Below are positions 61,542 to 64,000 of a stretch of DNA of 64,000 bases, in pieces. Origin of the DNA: Bog-756 sp963727955 (lineage in GTDB: Bacteria > Actinomycetota > Acidimicrobiia > Acidimicrobiales > RAAP-2); assembly GCA_963727955.1 (NCBI GenBank), contig CAVSII010000011.1:1-64000 (forward strand), given 5' to 3'. The first letter of the stretch is position 1, and every line of letters begins with the position of its first letter. The notes under the pieces were generated by a model. It worked only from the letters and a program-made list of their open reading frames with translations, ran no database searches and was not told where the DNA came from. The position numbers and the translations under genes were made by a program.

Positions 61542-63017
61542 ATGGTCAACCACGATCCCGGCCAGGCGGCGGCTCCGTCGGCCAAGCAGCCGTCAACTGG
61601 CCATTTGTCGGCAGATGAACGAGTGGCCCTGGGTAAGCAAGGGCGGACGGTCGCTCCCAGAGCTGAGCATGAAGGATGGGAGCCCTCTCCGGACCGACCC
61701 GATCCGGTGGCCCTTCTCGAGAGCCAGGCGAAATCGCGGGTTCAGGAACTGGTGCCCATTCGCTACGGCCGGATGTTGGTCTCGCCCTTCACCTTCTACC
61801 GGGGAGCGGCCCTGATCATGGCCTCCGATCTGGCGGCGACGCCACGATCGGGCTTGACCGTCCAGGCCTGCGGGGATGCCCACTTGAGCAACTTCGGCGT
61901 TTTCGCCTCGGCCGAGCGGACCCTGGTGTTCGACGTCAACGACTTCGACGAAACGCTGCCCGGTCCATGGGAGTGGGACGTGAAGAGGCTGGCGGCAAGC
62001 CTGGCCATCGCCGGAAGGGACCGAGGATTCTCCGATCGGGAACGGGCTGTGGCGGTACTCGATGCCGTTGCCGGTTACCGGACGGAGATGGCCAAGCTGG
62101 CCGCCCAGGGCGATCTCGACGTGTGGTACGCCCACATGGACATTGAGAAGGTGCTCGCCGAGCTCGGCGACGAGTTGGGCCTGACCGGCAAGAAGACGGA
62201 CAAGTCGCTGAGCAAGGCCAAGGCTCAAGCGGAAAAGAACCTGGCCAAGGCCCGGACACGCGACAGTATGCAGGCGCTGGGCAAGCTCACCGAAGTGGTC
62301 GACGGTAAGACCCGGTTCGTCAGCGATCCTCCGTTGCTGGTCCCCGTCGAAGAACTCGTCTCCGAAGAGCGAGGTGCCGCCCTCACCGAATGGATGCATG
62401 ACCTGCTCCGTGGCTATCGGCACACCCTCCAGAGCGATCGGCGCCACTTCCTCGACCAGTTCCGGTTCGTCAGCATCGCCCGGAAGGTGGTCGGCGTCGG
62501 AAGTGTCGGCACCCGGGCCTGGGTCATCCTGATGGTGGGGAGCGACGGAACAGAACCGCTCCTTTTGCAGGCCAAGGAGGCCCAAGCCTCGGTGTTGGCG
62601 GAGTTCGTGGGCGAAAGCCAGTACACCAATCAGGGCGAACGGGTCGTGGCCGGCCAGCACCTGATGCAGGCCTCGAGCGACATCCTTCTCGGTTGGGAGC
62701 AGGTCGAGGGCATCGATGGGGTGCAGCGAGACTTCTATATTCGTCAACTGCGCGATTGGAAGGGATCGGCCGACACCGATCGGATGACCCCTCAGTCGAT
62801 GGCCGTCTACGGACGGCTGTGCGGCTGGACTCTGGCCCGAGCCCATGCCCGGTCCGGTGACCGGATCGCCATCGCTGCCTACCTGGGATCGGGCAAATCA
62901 TTCGACAACGCCATCGCCTCGTTCTCAGAGTCCTACGCCGACCAGAACCAGCGAGACTACGACGCCCTGCAAAAGGCCGCAGCCCAGGGTCGCATCAAGG
63001 TCGAGTCCGGATTGTGA
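61542..63017 (+). CDS. DUF2252 family protein
   Basis: About 491 aa from ATG 61542 (a TTG start at 61500 is possible). Family blocks: 'MLVSPFTFYRGAALIMASDL', 'QACGDAHLSNFGVFASAERT', 'LVFDVNDFDETLPGPWEWDV', 'KRLAASLAIAGRD', 'ARKVVGVGSVGTRAWVILMV', 'GEQVVAGQ'-like 'GERVVAGQHLMQASSDILLG', 'LCGWTLARAHARSGD'. A kinase-like fold is suggested by the 'GDAHLSNFG' and 'FDVNDFD' motifs, resembling HxxxxN and DxD catalytic loops. Substrate unknown. Confidence 0.88.
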   Translation: MVNHDPGQAAAPSAKQPSTGHLSADERVALGKQGRTVAPRAEHEGWEPSPDRPDPVALLESQAKSRVQELVPIRYGRMLVSPFTFYRGAALIMASDLAATPRSGLTVQACGDAHLSNFGVFASAERTLVFDVNDFDETLPGPWEWDVKRLAASLAIAGRDRGFSDRERAVAVLDAVAGYRTEMAKLAAQGDLDVWYAHMDIEKVLAELGDELGLTGKKTDKSLSKAKAQAEKNLAKARTRDSMQALGKLTEVVDGKTRFVSDPPLLVPVEELVSEERGAALTEWMHDLLRGYRHTLQSDRRHFLDQFRFVSIARKVVGVGSVGTRAWVILMVGSDGTEPLLLQAKEAQASVLAEFVGESQYTNQGERVVAGQHLMQASSDILLGWEQVEGIDGVQRDFYIRQLRDWKGSADTDRMTPQSMAVYGRLCGWTLARAHARSGDRIAIAAYLGSGKSFDNAIASFSESYADQNQRDYDALQKAAAQGRIKVESGL

Positions 63018-63178
63018 AGGCTTGTCTCGCTTCCCGCCCACCGTGTATGCGCTGTGCAAAGTGATCGATTTCTCTCTGGCCAGGGGCATGGCTCACGAGG
63101 AAGTGCTAGAAGCGGCCGGAGGTGGCACACTCCTACTCGACCGCTCGGGCGGGGAGTCATGCCGACTAACCGTTTCAA

Positions 63179-63195
63179 TCACCCGATGAGGATGA
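63179..63195. promoter_or_regulatory. Palindrome TCACCC-GATGA-GGATGA (one mismatch)
   Basis: Same layout as the three perfect sites, with one change in the right arm. 59 bp before the DUF6325 start, a normal activator position. The 63018-63253 gap holds no supported gene. Confidence 0.55.
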
Positions 63196-63253
63196 GGACA
63201 TCAGCAGTAGTCAACCGTAATCTGAAACAACACGAAGGCGAGGACAGGATCAC

Positions 63254-63676
63254 ATGACCTTAGGACCAGTCGAATACATCATCGTAGGGTTCCCCGGAAA
63301 CAAGTTCAGCGGCGAGATCGCCCCTGAACTGATTGCGCTCGTCGAATCGGGAACGGTGAGGATCCTCGATCTGATCTTCATCGGCAAGGACACCGATGGT
63401 TCCATCGTCAGTTTCGAGATCGACGAGCTCGACGCGCTGGCTGGCTTTTCCGGGTTGGACGGAGAGGTGGGCGGTCTGATCAGCCCGGAGGATATCGAGT
63501 ACGCCGCTGCTGCACTCGAGCCGAACTCCTCGGCTGCGCTGTTGATCTGGGAGGATGTGTGGGCGGCACCTTTCGCCGAAGCCGTCCGCAACTCCGACGG
63601 GGTGCTGCTCGAGGGCGCTCGCATACCATACGAGCTGATCGCGCCCATCCTCGCAGACCTGCCGCCGGCAGTCTGA
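63254..63676 (+). CDS. DUF6325 family protein, second copy
   Basis: 140 aa behind GCGAGGACAGG. Blocks 'LGPVEYIIVGFPGNKFSGEI', 'LVESGTVRILDLIFIGKDTD' and 'ALEPNSSAALLIWEDVWAAP' match the 37746-38183 paralogue. Cytosolic alpha/beta protein of unknown role, cotranscribed with the following SHOCT gene and placed behind a candidate LuxR-regulated site. Confidence 0.82.
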   Translation: MTLGPVEYIIVGFPGNKFSGEIAPELIALVESGTVRILDLIFIGKDTDGSIVSFEIDELDALAGFSGLDGEVGGLISPEDIEYAAAALEPNSSAALLIWEDVWAAPFAEAVRNSDGVLLEGARIPYELIAPILADLPPAV

Positions 63677-63701
63677 GCTACACGAAGACAGGAGATTCGA
63701 A

Positions 63702-63983
63702 ATGATGATGAGAAGGCGACCCATCGCACGGATGGCCGTTCGCACCACCGCCGTGGTAGGCACCGCCGCGGTGGTAGGCGGCCACATGGCCAATAAGCAG
63801 GCGGCCCAGGCCCAACAGCAGCAGGCCCAGCAGCCAGAAGCTCCTGCAGCTGCTCCGGCTCCGGCACCTGCAGCAGCTGCGCCCGACACCATCGGGCAGC
63901 TCACGCAGTTGGCCGCGCTGAAGGACTCCGGGGCCCTGACCGAGGCGGAGTTCGAGGCAGAGAAAGCCAAGATTTTGGGATAG
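63702..63983 (+). CDS. SHOCT-domain protein, second copy
   Basis: 93 aa, CAGGAG before ATG. A basic, weakly hydrophobic N-terminus ('MMMRRRPIARMAVRTTAVVG', 'TAAVVGG'), a linker of Gln, Ala and Pro (about residues 32-63), then SHOCT 'LTQLAALKDSGALTEAEFEA', 'EKAKIL'. Parallel to 37452-37724, and 25 bp after the DUF6325 gene. Confidence 0.82.
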   Translation: MMMRRRPIARMAVRTTAVVGTAAVVGGHMANKQAAQAQQQQAQQPEAPAAAPAPAPAAAAPDTIGQLTQLAALKDSGALTEAEFEAEKAKILG

Positions 63984-64000
63984 GGCGGCTTGCGTGTTCG

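Overview
The window is GC-rich, densely coded actinobacterial DNA. GTG and TTG starts, start-stop overlapping operons, BTAD/SARP-type regulators, SHOCT-domain proteins, a sulfolipid-addressing (GAP) family protein and a SNF2-SWIM pair suggest an uncultured soil or aquatic actinobacterium, possibly Acidimicrobiia. No rRNA gene or species marker is present, so that placement is only an inference.

Positions 1 to about 18170 look like the right part of an integrative element loaded with defence and toxin-antitoxin genes. In order they are: a tyrosine recombinase cut by the window edge; two HNH nucleases around a HIT protein; a HipBA module; an AbiE-like pair (winged-helix protein plus nucleotidyltransferase); a complete four-gene Wadjet (JetABCD) anti-plasmid operon of the DUF2397/DUF2398/SMC/DUF2399 type, with a frameshift in JetC; an internally deleted relic of the first AbiEi-like gene; and a second AbiE-like pair whose nucleotidyltransferase is frameshifted. 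The island ends at a 43-nt 3-prime fragment of a tRNA-Arg(ACG) gene (18126-18168). That fragment is what the distal attachment site of an element integrated into a tRNA should look like. An IS481-type remnant abuts it.

Positions 18.8-34 kb hold regulators and their targets: a secreted beta-propeller/PKD/IPT protein, a 1344-aa BTAD-cyclase-ATPase-TPR regulator, a VapBC module, and a SARP/AfsR-like regulator. The SARP gene is split by a 1585-bp IS5-type element with recognisable ends, a TTA target duplication and a SEC-C passenger gene; removing the element restores the frame exactly. Arrays of three 11-bp-spaced CCTCAGG-like repeats, typical of SARP sites, lie in front of a small TPR-like gene on one side and an ABC transporter operon on the other. 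A small chimeric gene after the transporter begins with a duplicated copy of the ABC ATPase 5-prime end.

Positions 34-64 kb are mostly housekeeping, membrane and stress genes: an SMP-30 lactonase, an FAD oxidoreductase lacking the redox cysteines, two DUF6325/SHOCT cassettes, two PLDc_N-SHOCT membrane proteins, a YbhN-like flippase-type protein, a PMT-like glycosyltransferase, a pentapeptide-repeat protein, a SNF2 helicase-SWIM pair, a MalT-type LuxR regulator, and a cytochrome bd operon in the order cydD-cydC-cydA-cydB. A 17-bp palindrome, TCACCC-N5-GGGTGA, occurs three times perfectly and once with one mismatch, always between genes. It flanks the LuxR regulator on both sides and probably marks an undescribed stress or respiration regulon.
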